A stretch of DNA of 64,000 nt, taken from NCBI GenBank assembly GCA_039881145.1, contig JAYKKI010000090.1, forward strand, positions 6,049,501-6,113,500, read 5' to 3'. Source of the stretch: Druceiella hillmani. Lineage: Eukaryota > Arthropoda > Insecta > Lepidoptera > Hepialidae. A model generated the notes under the pieces. That model was given only the letters and a program-made list of their open reading frames with translations. It did no database searches and was not told where the DNA came from. The position numbers were made by a program, and so were the translations under genes. Shown one piece after another: positions 49,401 through 55,320 of this stretch. The stretch's first letter is position 1, and every line of letters starts with the position of its first letter.

Positions 49401-49890
49401 CAATTAATGAAAATTCATGTATTGCCTAATATCTACTTTGTGTTTCTAGATATTACGAAATGAAACCGCGTAATGACGGGTACAAGTAAGTCATTAGTTT
49501 GGTATAGACCTTTATTTGTACTATGGAATGTAAATTTGAGAATCTATTTAAATTTTAAATGTGAAATAATGTTTTTAATTTCACATTAAGAAAATTTACT
49601 TTCATAACTGCTCAACATTGGACTGTACTCTAGGAAAGCAGAGTTTTCTTGAGAAAATTAAGAGCTGTATCGACAAAAAAAATTCATTGCTGACTACACC
49701 ATCTTGGTAATATATTTTTAGGAGTTATCGTTAGATACGATTGAAATATTATTTCCTTTTCGGTATTCAATAAATATAAATTACACTCACTGTCATAGGG
49801 GGTGTCAAGTCCTTGACATTCGGATCGCACTGGGAAGGACATGAAGAGGGCGATCGCGAGGACGATGACTCTGGCGATGTTTCGGTGCAT
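21754..49890 (-). CDS. sNPF: Short neuropeptide F (sNPF) precursor, spliced gene of five coding exons
   Basis: Secreted neuropeptide precursor. Known sNPF peptides are C-terminally amidated RLRF-amides that act through a rhodopsin-type GPCR in feeding and endocrine control. Exons in transcript order on the minus strand: 49890-49791, 30880-30732, 25655-25545, 24539-24453, 21810-21754. These total 504 bp, or 167 residues plus TGA. Phases match at every junction: 1 nt plus 2 nt at the first, phase 0 at the other three. All introns are GT-AG. Residues 1 to about 26 form a signal peptide. Three peptides precede a glycine amide donor and an RR cleavage site: SVRSPSRRLRF-G-RR, APVRLRF-G-RR and APSMRLRF-G-RR, with acidic spacers between them. 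Peptide 1 is released after RK; peptides 2 and 3 after a single R. The first peptide fits Lepidoptera. Uncertainty: the 18.9-kb first intron could hide a small phase 1-1 exon. Confidence 0.93.
21903..22165. repeat. 24-bp minisatellite block 1 (about 11 copies), sNPF last intron
   Basis: The unit ACTTTAAAATCGTTTAGTCG plus CGGT is 24 bp and diverged. Because 24 is divisible by three it stays open and would read TLKSFSRG repeatedly; I treat the 119-codon frame as an artefact. The block is cut off at about 22165 by the segment duplicated at 24686. Confidence 0.85.
22186..22362. repeat. Duplicated segment, copy A (interrupts the 24-bp array)
   Basis: About 180 bp similar to 24686-24894: shared GACAATTGCGATCA/GGCAATTGTGATCA, ATTTCATTAAACTA, CGTGAATTTAATTTCA, AGACGAAATAAA, ATTGAAGTAACGC and CAAAACCG end. 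It lies between two blocks of the same minisatellite, as an insertion would. Confidence 0.7.
22355..22530. repeat. 24-bp minisatellite block 2 (about 7 copies)
   Basis: Continues the ACTTTAAAATCGTTTAGTCG-type unit of block 1, with more GTATAGACGCGGT variants; ends at ACTTTAAAATCGTCCGATGG. Confidence 0.82.
23050..24040 (+). pseudogene. Dead mariner transposase, in the last intron of sNPF
   Basis: A Tc1/mariner transposase copy antisense to sNPF. Visible in order: INSAFGPGTIS (HTH region), RFTLEDNNLEIRDRIGRPCE (GRP linker), MENHLHSFGYRKVL, LLTDLVTGDESYIHCENN (first catalytic Asp in VTGDE), KKHHRRKVLFCYY after a Trp-to-stop change (TGA at 23533), YTAYSSDLIPSGYHL, and a C-terminus KKFYDFKDTE...DAHGDYIAD. 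At least two frameshifts separate the parts. The WWD-type motif is lost, and the last catalytic Asp of the PSDYHL motif is Gly (PSGYHL). Terminal inverted repeats were not found by eye. Confidence 0.9.
24453..24539 (-). CDS. sNPF: sNPF exon carrying peptide 3 (APSMRLRF-amide)
   Basis: The exon is 87 bp, 29 codons, phase 0 at both ends. The acceptor is CTCTTCCAG|GAC and the donor TTTGAG|GTAATT. It reads DQDRAAR, APSMRLRFGRR, SDNNMFVLPFE. APSMRLRF-amide is a recognised lepidopteran-type sNPF form. Like the preceding exon it is a symmetric cassette. Confidence 0.93.
24686..24894. repeat. Duplicated segment, copy B (sNPF intron 3)
   Basis: Homologous to 22186-22362, same orientation, with about 30 extra bases near 24770-24795 (GGATAGGCTAGATGTATTCA). 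The two copies bracket the peptide-3 exon (24453-24539). Confidence 0.68.
25545..25655 (-). CDS. sNPF: sNPF exon carrying peptide 2 (APVRLRF-amide)
   Basis: The exon is 111 bp, exactly 37 codons, phase 0 at both ends. The acceptor is TTAATCAG|TTG and the donor CAAGAG|GTAAGG. It reads LEEAEELLGLRDAR, APVRLRFGRR, SAERAVPHVFPQE. The peptide is released after a single Arg (DAR|APV) and ends in G-RR. The leading acidic stretch is a typical spacer. Because its length is divisible by three and both ends are phase 0, skipping it would remove one peptide without a frameshift. Confidence 0.93.
25656..27017. other. sNPF intron 2, left part
   Basis: AT-rich intron. CTGTCTGTCCGTATGCCCGTCCGTCTGTT (split: CTGTCTGTCCGTATG / CCCGTCCGTCTGTT) at about 25902-25930 marks a GACAGACGGAC-type interspersed repeat remnant. 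Nothing else recognised. Confidence 0.45.
27018..27330 (+). mobile_element. Degenerate lepidopteran interspersed element fragment
   Basis: It starts ACTAGCGTGACCCGTGCGAA, GTCTTCGCA, a form of the ACTAGC(T)GACCCG...TTCGC start common to lepidopteran LINE-like repeats, and includes TTAGATGGCAGCATTGCTG near 27306. No protein left here. Confidence 0.5.
27520..27745 (+). repeat. Interspersed repeat shared with 17365-17600 (copy B)
   Basis: AGCTCTGTTAGATAACATGA, TTTAACCTGAGATTTATTT, CAATGCTTGGCTGTGTCATAG and GTACATATTGCGTGATG match the other copy in order. It lies just upstream of the LINE fragment. Confidence 0.55.
27836..28465 (+). pseudogene. Dead LINE reverse transcriptase C-terminal fragment in sNPF intron 2
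   Basis: The first frame (27836-28213) reads IKYLGSVIIADASFENDIEN, RINIGWLNWRSLKGVMCN, IKGNIYKRTIRPALLFESEL. This corresponds to the FKYLGSxI...DIxxRIxxGWxKWRxxSGVxCD...LKGKxYRxxxRPxLLYGxExW block of insect LINEs. After a frameshift: RLGWYGSVIRRKKDG, RVRGRPS, a stop codon, ERDMRIMELHPDMT, matching xxLRWxGHVxRR...RGRPxxxW...DMxxxxLxxxxxxxR. Several stops; not functional. It lies antisense to sNPF. No target-site duplication seen. Confidence 0.87.
28466..30485. other. sNPF intron 2, middle part, nothing firm
   Basis: TTATTTTAGTCTTATATTTT is tandemly duplicated near 29616-29660. Short open frames at 28593-28775, 28677-28952 (minus) and 29241-29435 have no recognisable domain. Confidence 0.4.
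30486..30518. other. Perfect 14-bp hairpin
   Basis: TACTCCTTTAATAT and ATATTAAAGGAGTA are perfect inverted repeats around TGAAG. Located in sNPF intron 2, about 215 bp past the peptide-1 exon donor in transcript direction. Confidence 0.7.
30592..30624. other. Perfect 13-bp hairpin
   Basis: CCACAGATTTATA and TATAAATCTGTGG with a 7-base loop (ATGTCAA); flanking GTCTGAT / TCTGAT are direct rather than inverted. It lies about 110 bp downstream of the donor at 30731 in transcript direction. Confidence 0.7.
30732..30880 (-). CDS. sNPF: sNPF exon carrying peptide 1 (SVRSPSRRLRF-amide)
   Basis: The exon is 149 bp, GC-rich against AT-rich introns. The acceptor is ATTTCTCCAG|AT and the donor CACCA|GTCAGT. 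It enters with two bases that complete a codon (AAT, Asn) from the previous exon, then reads AGVEDSLLALLAQHGALDGH, ALARK, SVRSPSRRLRFGRR, SDPDMLPQAP. The RK before SVRS and the RR after G are prohormone-convertase sites, and G is the amide donor. The internal RR inside the peptide could also allow a truncated LRF-amide. An open frame on the other strand here is a shadow. Confidence 0.93.
31150..31215 (-). repeat. GCCGACT-family repeat, partial copy
   Basis: On the minus strand: AAAGCCAGTAGTTGCCGGCT, GCCGATTTACCACC, TACAAAAGTTC, the same order as the GTCGGCCGCCGACT...CAAAAGTC section of copies at 7.7 and 34.2 kb. Confidence 0.45.
31430..31805. repeat. ~120-bp tandem repeat, about three copies, sNPF intron 1
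   Basis: CCTTGAAGGGGATCAAAAGTAA, then CCTTAAAGGGGGAACAAAGT, then CCTTAAAGGGGGATCAAAGT, each followed by TTTAGTTTTAACTATAAACTGAA and CTCACGTACTTGGTTCGC (last copy more diverged). Starts near 31480, 31600 and 31720. Confidence 0.8.
31806..32875. other. sNPF intron 1, nothing recognised
   Basis: AT-rich; the 83-codon frame at 32402-32653 has no domain. Confidence 0.4.
32876..33620 (+). repeat. ~700-bp direct duplication, copy A
   Basis: Aligns by eye with 35820-36500 over its whole length: GCGACGATAATTTTCAGTG, TTATCATCATAAACGTA, AACGCGAAAACGCGAAACAT, TTGGCACAACGCCAAGT, ACCAAATTTTATTCCATACA, CGAAAAAGAATGTTAATTAA. This copy has an open frame of 137 codons (33203-33616) with no family I recognise; the other copy has stops in the same frame, so coding is unlikely. 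Confidence 0.82.
34135..34275 (+). repeat. GCCGACT-family repeat, copy C
   Basis: GTAAGTCGGTGAAAAGTCGG, CAGTTGTCGGCCGCCGACTC, TTCACCGGCAAAAGTCATTC match copy A at 7.7 kb. Preceded by a GC-rich stretch (ATCCGACGGCGCGCGTG). Confidence 0.65.
34420..34472. repeat. (AT)n microsatellite, about 53 bp
   Basis: Uninterrupted AT dinucleotide run. Confidence 0.96.
34473..35819. other. sNPF intron 1, between the duplicated segments, nothing recognised
   Basis: AT-rich; the 64-codon frame 34764-34958 shows no domain. Confidence 0.4.
35820..36500 (+). repeat. ~700-bp direct duplication, copy B
   Basis: Same landmarks as copy A in the same order and orientation: GCGATGATAATTTTCGGTG, TTATCATCACGAGCGTA, AACGCGAAAAGGCGAAACAT, TTGGCACAACGCCAAGT, ACCAAATTTTATTCCATACA, CGAAAAAGAATGTTAATTAA. 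Roughly 80% alike with several indels. Confidence 0.82.
36501..38780. other. sNPF intron 1, nothing firm
   Basis: A small direct repeat GCTCGTTTACCGGCTCAATT / GCTCGTTTATCAGCTCAATA lies at about 36921-36964. No coding signal; the 67-codon minus frame at 38197-38400 has no splice support. Confidence 0.4.
38800..38895. repeat. Two-copy ~60-bp tandem repeat
   Basis: GGGCTCTGTCATCTTGTATTTCTTTCATGG and GAGCTCTGTCATTTTCTATTTCTTTCATGG (each quoted as GCTCTGTCAT + TTCTTTCATGG), both followed by (C/T)AGTGTG(A/G)TCAC. Confidence 0.7.
39370..39990 (+). repeat. Interspersed repeat with CTGTCTGTCAGAGC, copy A
   Basis: Shares with 53865-54310 in order: CTCAAAATGAAATAAAACGG, CTGTCTGTCAGAGCTCCTTT, GAGATAT-like, TTATCAAAACTTA, ACCTACAGTCAGGAATGTCG, GGAGGTCTTATATC, TTCTAATTCTATGTG, GTACCAATAAATGTTTATAA, CTCGTGTTTGACAGGT. 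About 450-620 bp long, non-coding, probably an old non-autonomous element. Confidence 0.75.
40385..40600 (+). other. Candidate plus-strand exon inside sNPF intron 1
   Basis: A GC-rich block (about 60% GC) in DNA near 28% GC, ending ATTAAG|GTGAGTTGG, a textbook 5' splice site at 40600/40601. From the ATG at 40451 the frame is exactly 50 codons to the donor: MCSEASDLRPGHVSPSHPST, PPAAHSPVITQFPQ... A short upstream frame (ATG at 40406, MSVALSDLS, stop) precedes it. I do not recognise the protein and found no partner exon. It could be the first exon of a nested or antisense transcript (coding or lncRNA) or a CpG-rich promoter. Confidence 0.45.
40656..41440. repeat. 157-bp tandem array, five copies
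   Basis: AGTTTGTAATGAATTT(A/G)ATTTGG starts at 40656, 40813, 40970, 41127 and 41284, an exact 157-bp period. Copies are almost identical (a handful of substitutions such as CCTATGCC/CCGATGCC), pointing to recent expansion. It begins 56 bp after the exon-like splice donor at 40600. Confidence 0.96.
41441..41889. other. sNPF intron 1, nothing recognised
   Basis: The 65-codon frame 41530-41727 (SACGGTMYNRTIKKLKL...) matches nothing I know. Confidence 0.4.
41890..42190 (+). repeat. Interspersed repeat related to 18880-19045
   Basis: AAGTTTCTAGGTAAAACGGT, TTCTAAGAAAATTGGTTACA, ACAGACGAGAGATAGATTG, AGTGATCTTATAATG. Same lepidopteran repeat pattern as 18.9 kb, with more of the left part preserved. 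Confidence 0.62.
42236..42800. repeat. 51-bp degenerate minisatellite, about 11 copies
   Basis: GTAAARYTTCGTYATYTGGA recurs at 42251, 42302, 42353 and 42404, then with small indels to about 42790. Unit words: GTATGGTAATAT, TTCGTCATTTGGAATG, TAATATATACGAAA. An inverted TATAGTAATATACTATATATTTTCG piece interrupts it near 42493-42518. Confidence 0.85.
42801..45020. other. sNPF intron 1, nothing firm
   Basis: Contains a 134-codon frame (43127-43531) and smaller frames near 44.4-44.8 kb. None shows a domain, a consistent splice pair or a GC rise, so none is annotated. Confidence 0.4.
45340..45430. other. Short GC-rich patch in sNPF intron 1
   Basis: GGTGGCGTAGCGCCCGGCGA and ATGCCCCGGGCTTTGTTCGG stand out from about 28% GC surroundings. 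No splice sites or reading frame of note. Possibly a conserved regulatory element or an old repeat; undetermined. Confidence 0.3.
45431..47630. other. sNPF intron 1, nothing firm
   Basis: The 92-codon frame 47116-47394 contains an internal ~63-bp repeat (CTCGAAATAMCCAATTTGCC then TTTTTTC) and looks like repeat sequence rather than a gene. Confidence 0.4.
47636..47945. repeat. 30-bp minisatellite, about 10 copies
   Basis: The unit TGTAGATTTGATATTAAGTG plus CATATGTGAC is 30 bp. Being a multiple of three, it stays open in two plus frames and one minus frame. The frame reading CDCRFDIKCI looks Cys-rich but is an artefact of the repeat. Confidence 0.95.
47946..48999. other. sNPF intron 1, nothing recognised
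   Basis: Short frames only, without domains. Confidence 0.4.
49000..49290 (-). repeat. GACAGACGGAC-type lepidopteran interspersed repeat
   Basis: ACTCGATACCTCTATGCGTT, CCTGAGAAAAAGCGTTTTGACA, GAAAGACAAACAGACGGACA, ACGAAGTGATCCTGCAAGG. This word order is a well-known lepidopteran repeat, here slightly decayed. The strand is arbitrary. Confidence 0.65.
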
Positions 49891-49918
49891 CGTGCTGTCG
49901 TTAGGTTATCCACTGGGT
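49791..49918 (-). CDS. sNPF: sNPF exon with start codon and signal peptide (5' UTR 49918-49891)
   Basis: The acceptor TTGTTACAG lies just above 49918, followed by 28 nt of leader and the ATG at 49890-49888. The coding part reads MHRNIARVIVLAIALFMSFP and continues VRSECQGLDTPYD, with one base left over before the donor A|GTGAGTG at 49790. It has a basic N-terminus, a hydrophobic core (VIVLAIALFM) and a likely signal-peptidase site near SEC|QG. The open frame continues past the donor into intron sequence, so the apparent 68-residue ORF is not the real product. The acceptor before the ATG means an upstream untranslated exon exists at a higher coordinate. Confidence 0.88.
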
Positions 49919-50700
49919 CTGTAACAAAATGATTTAATTAGTTACACGAGAGCTCGCGTCAAAGGCAGTGTCAGTCAGTTCAGTGAGCCCGTCATACGTC
50001 TGAATTTCAACTTGATCGGTCCAATTTTCGAGTTAAAAAATGTCCAGATTTACCAACACTGAATAACAACACTTAAAATAATGAGTTATTTAAACATATT
50101 TCATTAAGTTAACGTCGTAAAATTTGTGATGTGTTTGTGTAACTTATTATTTGTTCTCACCACAGTTTTCATAGAAATCTTTATATACTTTTTGCAGTCG
50201 CTATTTACTTCAGCCTTAAAAATACAAAAAACAACAAAGAATTATTAAAAAAATGGGGTCGTCTGACAAATTTGAATGTTACCAAAAATAAAATTTATTA
50301 AAGAAGAAAATTAAATGTCAAAGATCATTATTGGCATCAATAATTGGTAACCGAAAATGTAATTTGAGATTACTATGATTTTTACTTATTATAAATATAA
50401 ACACAAAAGCTCACGGACGAAGTGAAACTTCTTTACCAGTTTGTGTCAACTAATTATAATCATTATTTATCTAGAAGAGTTTTAATTTTTTCGTTGTTCT
50501 GAATAAAATTATATTATCTCTGATATGTTATAATATACTTAACAAATTTTCAATAGAATCTATCGAATAAATAATATCATACCCAATTGTATTTTTTTCC
50601 ATAATATAATACAGTAAACAAAATATAAGAAAGAATATGCGAAATTTGTCGTATCCTGCCGATCCATTGACATATTTGCGTTTGAATAATTTTTTTATGA
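49919..50700. other. sNPF leader-side intron, nothing recognised
   Basis: Lies upstream of the acceptor used before the start codon. No untranslated exon could be identified; a donor-like ACAG|GTAAGAGT on the minus strand at 50881/50880 is a possibility without further support. Confidence 0.35.
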
Positions 50701-50850
50701 ATTTGCTTAACTGCGATGCTGATAGTGCTCAACTGATTCGGCTGCCAATCTGATGTTTTCAGCATTTATTTACTCAAGCGTTACACAATTTTAACGTCAC
50801 AGAATGACTTAAATGTTGCTAAAGAAGTTTCAGTCTAAACATATTTTTAT
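50700..50850. repeat. AAGCGTTACR...AAGAAGTTTCA repeat, second copy
   Basis: Matches 8600-8740 in order: CAGCATTT..TCAAGCGTTACACAATTTTA..AACGTCA..GTTGCTAAAGAAGTTTCAG. Confidence 0.55.
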
Positions 50851-51029
50851 TTTTTTAATCTTATATTGTCTGACTCTTACCTGTAATATTTGTTAGTCAT
50901 TTATTTATGTATTATATAATTGTAAAGTTTCGTTTTGAAAAATGGCAGCCCTACGTATTACGAGTGTCACTGATGCAGCAATTCAAACTAGTTTCAAGAA
51001 TACCTCTTGCATTAAAAACGGCTTTGACA

Positions 51030-51360
51030 CCATTTCCGATTCAAGTAGTTGATAGAGATTACTTAAACTAACATCGTTTCATTGGAAATTCTCTTCCACG
51101 AATTCGATATTGTAATAACATTCGACGAACTGTGTGGTTCTGTGCCGTCCATTGATTGGATTGTCGATTCATAGGGGCAGCAACTCGTCTAACTCTACGT
51201 CGATTGAAGTTAGCGCGACTTGTAATAGACAAAGTTTGTAATAATTTCCCGATTGAACTGAAGCTCGTCTCCATAGGCGTATTTGTTATGTTTTTGTCGG
51301 CGAATGCCGTCTTAATGTGGGGCGAATTTACTACGATTATTATAATCTACGTAACTTGAA
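51030..51360. other. GC-richer block with overlapping open frames, not identified
   Basis: Both strands are open (minus 51274-51068, plus 51156-51359), and composition is higher than the flanks. The minus frame reads METSFSSIGKLLQTLSITSR, then an Arg-rich segment. It may be a decayed transposase or retroelement fragment; I cannot place it in a family. Confidence 0.3.
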
Positions 51361-52504
51361 ATTATATATTCTGAAAAGTTAAAAGTGTATATTTCCATTA
51401 TTTTTCATATTTCTAAAGTACATTTAATTTGAAGAGAGACCATAAGGGCGAGTTAGAATAATTACTTTCAATAACGATGCAAACTAATTTGTAGTTTCAT
51501 AATTTGCGATAATTAGTGTATATCGTTGTGGAAACACGAAAGATTTAATATTTAGCATATTTCGTTGTGAACCAATTAAATGATGAATACTGAAAGATTT
51601 TATTTGCAATTTTAAGATTATTATGTTATATAACCAATTTTCTCATTGTGTCATATATTTTCTATATTTCCTTTTATTTTTTGATTTAAAAGAGGTGGGG
51701 AAGGAGGGGAAAAGTCGATTTTTAAGCAGTTCTAAGTTGGTCGAGCCGATGATATTTCAAACGCAGCTTTTCATAATTAATACGCAACACCTATTACATT
51801 TCTTAATACTGAAGTTTGTTATATCCTGCGTAAAAACTTCATCGTGGTTGCTGTTATCGAAACTGGTGGTCGGGCCAACGTAGCGAAGTTCGCCAAAGTG
51901 AATTTTTCTTTCCGACACTCTAGTGGCTATTAGCCCATCAAGATTTTCATCCCGGCAATATTACCTAAACATTCTAAATTTCCGGCAATTTTACCTAAAT
52001 ATTCTAAAATATTTCGAAGGAAAATGAAAATGAATTTCTTGATTTTCTCTTTTCTGTTACTTTTCTTTTTGAAAATTTTTAGTTCTATCAAGTTCTATTA
52101 CGATAATTAACTGCAACTCAAAAACGAACATTTTTAATGGAAATTTCATGAGCTTACCTCAAATAATTTGAATTTATTTTCTGGTGCCAAACGGAATACC
52201 AACAAAATCTAGTGAATATACGAGATTCAACTGAAGGTTAATAGAATGAAATAAAAAATGATCAATTGGAAATATGTCTATATTTGTTTATAGAAAACCA
52301 AACTTCTTGTTAAATAAAGATAAATTACGATATATGTGTTACGACTTTGAATACAGAAATAAATAGATTCCTTTAAGATTTATGATAACTAATGCTATCT
52401 TCCGACGACTTTATTTTTACTGTTAGGGCTGTAGAAACAGGAGATTTGCGTATTTCGATTACGTAATTTCGATTCTTCTATTTCCACAGTTTAACGCGCA
52501 ACAA
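51361..52504. other. AT-rich DNA, nothing recognised
   Basis: CGGCAATWTTACCTAAAYATTCTAAA is tandemly duplicated near 51954-52009. No gene signal. Confidence 0.4.
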
Positions 52505-52640
52505 GGATAAATGACTTATTAGGGCGGCTGACTACTGCCGACTTTTGTTGGATAAATTTGGTGGCCGACTTTCCACCGACTTATTGCACAATTCATCATA
52601 TGCTCTATCCTTTTCTCGGTAAGCGCGTTTTGAATCGTAA
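52505..52640 (-). repeat. GCCGACT-family repeat, copy D (inverted)
   Basis: On the minus strand: AAAACGCGCTTACCGAGAAA, AGGATAGAGCATATGATGAA, AATAAGTCGGTGGAAAGTCGG, CCACCAAATTTATCCAACAA, AAGTCGGCAGTAGTC. The order matches copy A at 7565-7755. Confidence 0.65.
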
Positions 52641-53528
52641 TGTTCGAATCAGCGGGAGCCAGCAAGAGTCGTGCTGATTTTTTCGTAGGACCGATTTTTG
52701 TGGGATGTGTGCGTTAAAATATTATATATTCTCTTTTCTCCAATTACTGTCGGGCCGATTATAGTTGGTTGTCTACGTTGAGCATTAATCTCATTTCGAA
52801 TAGCTTTTTTTAGTTTCTAATGCGATTGAATATTAAGAATTTTATATTTTAATAACAAGCTAAAATCATTATTTTCCGCATTTGTTAATAATCCAGTAAC
52901 TCATAATAATTTCAGTAATATTTAATATTGATCAATATTTAACGATATTTTAATAATATTTCTCATGTACTAATGGCTTCGAATATGCCTCTTCTTCCAT
53001 AAGAGTAATAAGAATCTTCCGGCCATATATTTTAACTTCCGTCGATAAAAATACATTACAAATAGCTATAATTTCACTCTATTTCACGAATGACTGTAAT
53101 ATATTTTAAGGCTGCGTTGTGATCACGTAACGAACGTAACGAGTAAGTAATGATAAAAATATTAAATATTATTACGTAATCAATCGTCGGAACCGTAAGA
53201 TTTTTTTCTGAAATTATTAAATTCGGTTCGGAGTTTTGTGTTGCAAATAATTTTCCACAGTTGGAAGGTAGAGGAAAAAGTTGTAATGAAGAAATATTTG
53301 TTTGGGTATTGTAATTATTGTACGGTCATTTTACATTTAGGGTTTGTTATTAATGTAAATAATTAGATATTACGCAATGATTAAGAAGTAAATGTAAAGA
53401 CAAATATTTAACAAAATTTTTATCATTTCACCACATAGGTTTTTGCGGAATCTACGATTTTTTGTTATTAATTTAAAATCAAGATCTCATTTATTTATTT
53501 ATTGCAAAGTTTAATGTACTCACATAAT
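52641..53528. other. AT-rich DNA, nothing recognised
   Basis: No open frame above 60 codons and no repeat identified. Confidence 0.4.

Positions 53529-53575
<47 letters not shown>
53529..53575. repeat. (TA)n microsatellite with CA interruptions
   Basis: TATACATATATATA... run ending TATACACATA. Confidence 0.93.
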
Positions 53576-53581
<6 letters not shown>

Positions 53582-53864
53582 TTGGTTTGTTGTTACGGAA
53601 GCAAGAGTTCTTCCAGTTGAGAGGAACGAATTTTCCGGACGTTTTTTTGATTCTAATGATTGTTAAATATCAAAGTTTTAAATATTTATTTACTAGAGAA
53701 AAATAATAGTACAGATGGTGATAAAACATTGAAAAACTTTGGCTTTCGAAATGGCTCACTTTGATTTATTTTTATAGTAAATCAGAAGTGAGATTTTTTT
53801 TCCGAGTTATCTATTATCTCTATCTTTCCTTTTTTTATTTTATTCTGTAATATAACGCATTTTA

Positions 53865-54310
53865 GGATTTTGTTTTTCAAAATGAAAGGAAAACGATCTG
53901 TCTGTCTGTCAGAGCCCTTTTTCTCAGAAATGGCTTGAGATATAAAATTGAAATTAATTCTGGGTTCACATAAGACAAAAATTAAAAACGTGTTCTTTTG
54001 TTATTTATACGGTTATCAAAACCTATTTGGTGCTTGTTGTCGACCTACAATCTTGAAAGTCGGTATAATGGAAGATCTTGCAGTACAAGTTAAAAAAAAA
54101 ATCGAAAAAATTAACGATTCCTAACTCTATGTGGAATTATATTTTTTTTTAAATATGCGCATCTGAAGAATATAGTAGGCGTACTTGCGTTCTAAAAAAA
54201 TACAATTTTATAAATTATTATGTACCATGATGTTTATAAATGATTAAATTTGTACGGAACTCCCGTAGTGCGATTTCTACTCGTGCTTGACAGGTTTTTT
54301 ATAATAAACT
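53865..54310 (+). repeat. Interspersed repeat with CTGTCTGTCAGAGC, copy B
   Basis: Matches 39370-39990 in order and orientation: TCAAAATGAAAGGAAAACGA, CTGTCTGTCAGAGCCCTTTT, GGCTTGAGATATAAAATTG, TTATCAAAACCTA, CGACCTACAATCTTGAAAGT, TAACTCTATGTGG, CTCGTGCTTGACAGGT. Diverged to roughly 70-75%. Confidence 0.74.
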
Positions 54311-54599
54311 TTTCAAATTTATTATTGCTAATACAAAATGGCGGGTGTTCATGAAAAAATAATGCGATTGGCTCAACTGGATATGACCTTTTTTTTAAAT
54401 CTGTCAAATGGACTGAGATGGCTTAGTCTCTTCCAAATAATGTATTAGATTTATTTCTACTTTTTTGTGCGTTAGAGTATCATATTTAATTTAAATACCA
54501 TGATAAAAAAAATTATTAGCAAAATTTTGTAAAAAAAACTAAATTTCAAATTAAATGCGATCGAGAATAAACTCACGTTTGGGCTTACCTTCACGTTTG

Positions 54600-55320
54600 G
54601 GCTTACCGTTACAATGTGCATATAAAACACAAATTTTTAAAAAGATTTGTTTTTACTTCCATTATTTGTATGTAAAATACAAATTTTAAAAAATCATAAT
54701 TTATGTAAAAAATATAATTCAAAAAATATATTGTATTGGACGAATGTGGTTGACGTTTGTTTACTCTTAAAACAAATAAAAAACCAATTGCGTTGGAGAA
54801 ACAAATCTAATTGACATTGTTTTTAACATGACACTTTGTATATACTCGTAAAACATAAATAAAAAACCAATTGCGAAAAAAATCGTATCGCGGAAACAAA
54901 CGTAGCTAACCTTTGTTTTTAACCTCTTATTTTGTATTTAACTTGCAAATTTTAAAAAAAATGTAGCGGGGAAAATCATGGTCAATTTTGTTTTTTATCG
55001 TCACATAATATCGTTGCTGTTGGCTTTTATCGTCCCGGCGCACTATGGGGACCCGGGTTCGATTCCCGACTGCTCGTCGAGCGGGACTAGACTGTTATTC
55101 TAATTGGCTGTAAGAGATTATGCTCGTAGCTATAAGTCCGTCATATGTATCAAATGATACATTAAAGTACCTAAATAAATAAATAAAAATTGTCTATTTT
55201 CTTCTCCACCACAATTTTTCTTTGTTTATAAAATATCAATAAAAAATTATTTTGCAGAAATAAACGTGGCCGACGTTTGTTACTATCATCACACTATATA
55301 TACAATACAACATGAGAATA
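54600..55320. repeat. Degenerate ~120-130-bp tandem repeat, split by a SINE
   Basis: Recurring words: AATAAAAAACCAATTGCGTTGG, AATAAAAAACCAATTGCGAA, AATAAAAAATTATTTTGCAG, each followed by ACAAAYSTRRYTGACNTTTGT and a CTTTGTATATA-like stretch. The last copy lies beyond 55195, after the SINE. Confidence 0.55.
55010..55192 (+). mobile_element. tRNA-derived SINE fragment
   Basis: GGGTTCGATTCCCGAC at 55055-55070 is a pol III B box in tRNA context. It is followed by a non-tRNA body with GGCTGTAAGAGATTATGCTC and CGTCATATGTATCAAATGAT and an (AAAT)n tail at 55172-55189. The A box is not clear, so the left end is truncated or diverged. It sits in, and interrupts, a tandem repeat. Confidence 0.78.
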
